Positions 63,170-64,000 of a stretch of DNA of 64,000 nt are shown here, in pieces (position 1 is the first letter of the stretch; each line of letters starts with the position of its first letter). Under the pieces are notes generated by a model, which was given only the letters and a program-made list of their open reading frames with translations, did not search any database and was not told the DNA's origin. The stretch is from Halisarca cf. caerulea (lineage: Eukaryota; Porifera; Demospongiae; Chondrillida; Halisarcidae): positions 537,501 through 601,500 of the forward strand of contig CAUJGJ010000016.1 in NCBI GenBank assembly GCA_963170055.1, written 5' to 3'. Both the position numbers and the translations under genes were made by a program.

Positions 63170-64000
63170 TAGCATCACGCACATTCCCAGTGGACACACA
63201 TGAAGTTTCTGAAGTGCTGTGGGCGTACTTGTGTAGTGTTGGATATGCTGGTGCTAATACCAATATTTGGCACTAGCACCACGCACATTCCCAGTGGACA
63301 CACATGAAGTTTCTGAAGTGCTGTGGGCGTATTTGTGTAGTGTTGGATATGCTGGTGCTAATACCAATATTTGGCACTAGCACCACGCACATTCCCAGTG
63401 GACACACATGAAGTTTCTTAACTTCTGTGGGCGTATTTGTGTAATGTTGGATATGCTGGTGCTAATACCAATATTTGGCACTAACACCACGCACATTCCC
63501 AGTGGACACACATGACCTTTCTGTAGTGCTGTGGGCGTATTTGTGTAGTGTTGGATATGCTGGTGCTAATACCAATATTTGGCACTAGCACCACGCACAT
63601 TCCCAGTGGAAACACATGAAGTTTCTTAACTACTGTGGGCGTATTATTGAAGTGTTGGATATGCTGGTGCTAATAACAATATTTGACACTAGCACCACGC
63701 ACATTCCCAGTAGACACACATGAAGTTTCTTAACTACTGTGGGCGTATTTGTGTAATGTTGGATATGCTGGTGCTAATACCAATATTTGGCACTAGCACC
63801 ACGCACATTCCCAGTGGACACACATGACCTTTCTGAAGTGCTGTGGGCGTATTTGTGTAGTGTTGGATATGCTGGTGCTAATACCAATATTTGGCACTAG
63901 CATCACGCACATTCCCAGTGGACACACATGAAGTTTCTGAAGTGCTGTGGGCGTACTTGTGTAGTGTTGGATATGCTGGTGCTAATACCAATATTTGGCA

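Larger units (their letters stand above)
14690..64000 (+). repeat. 104-bp satellite, main array (about 474 monomers, open at right edge)
   Basis: An uninterrupted head-to-tail array of a 104-bp monomer continues past the window end. Landmarks in order are GGACACACATG, a variable stretch (AAGTTTCTGAAGTGCTGTGG, or ACCTTTCTGAAGTGCTGTGA, or AAGTTTCTTAACTACTGTGG types), GCGTATTTGTGTAGTG, TTGGATATGCTGGTGCTAAT, ACCAATATTTGG, CACTAGCACCACGC and ACATTCCCAG. Monomers from 14.7 to 19.2 kb are the most diverse; those right of about 30 kb differ mainly by subtype-defining changes. I saw no inserted gene or transposon. Short frames encoding MCPLGMCVVLVPNIGIS-type peptides on the minus strand recur only because the DNA recurs. 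Confidence 0.98.

Noticed and set aside
14690..64000. Dozens of recurring minus-strand frames of 60-170 codons (MCPLGMCVVLVPNIGIS type) as a gene family
   Set aside because: They recur with the satellite blocks, are ended by the same satellite-encoded stops, shift frame because 104 is not a multiple of three, and show no domain, promoter or splice signal.
14690..64000. CRISPR-like or integron-like array
   Set aside because: There are no unique spacers between repeats; whole 104-bp units repeat head to tail, and the context is eukaryotic.
14690..64000. Hammerhead ribozyme or CENP-B box in the satellite monomer
   Set aside because: I found neither the CTGATGA and GAAA core pair nor the TTCG...CGGG pattern in the common monomer on either strand.

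Overview
This is a eukaryotic, probably metazoan, window. It contains spliced nuclear genes, including the tail of a mitochondrial-type glutamyl-tRNA synthetase. Introns are very short (53 and 73 bp in one complete gene) and intergenic distances are small. About 54 kb of the 64 kb is tandem repeat. Compact genes with tiny introns would suit a sponge or another early-branching invertebrate, but no sequence here fixes the taxon.

Layout. 1-1445 is a 15-bp minisatellite. 1951-2729 holds the last two exons of EARS2 (+). 3023-3074 is a pure alternating CA/CG tract. 3160-3820 is a decayed, intronless copy of an L-galactose-dehydrogenase-like aldo/keto reductase (+). 3916-4179 is a broken terminal exon of enolase (-), with a 14-bp minisatellite (4183-4694) directly upstream where its intron should be. 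4981-5605 is a 22/23-bp minisatellite. 6021-6092 carries an E2F-like, CCAAT and TATA promoter block. Behind it lie four related tandem modules (A1-B1-B2-A2, 6333-8215), interrupted at 6739-7822 by a non-autonomous DNA transposon with perfect 85-bp terminal inverted repeats and a 9-bp target duplication. 8300-9400 holds weakly supported coding candidates and a 216-bp-spaced duplication. 10343-10828 (-) is a complete three-exon gene for a 119-residue CCCH zinc-finger protein. 11346-11420 is a CA tract that runs into a 63-bp minisatellite (11421-13718).

From about 14.17 kb to the right edge everything is one 104-bp satellite, roughly 480 monomers. The first five monomers are inverted relative to the rest, with the switch near 14,675. 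The left edge is diverged. To the right the array becomes a nest of segmental amplifications (offsets 730, 416, 3224, 3432, 1560, 3117, 1141, 1245, 1869, 2802, 2906, 4151 and 519 bp). Monomers with characteristic 1-bp and 2-bp deletions serve as pedigree markers. Each typical monomer holds a 33-bp dyad-symmetric core inside its conserved part, while another segment of about 35 bp varies between a few subtypes. This array, its inversion edge and its layered amplification are the most notable content. The many open frames inside the repeats are by-products of repetition and are not annotated as genes.
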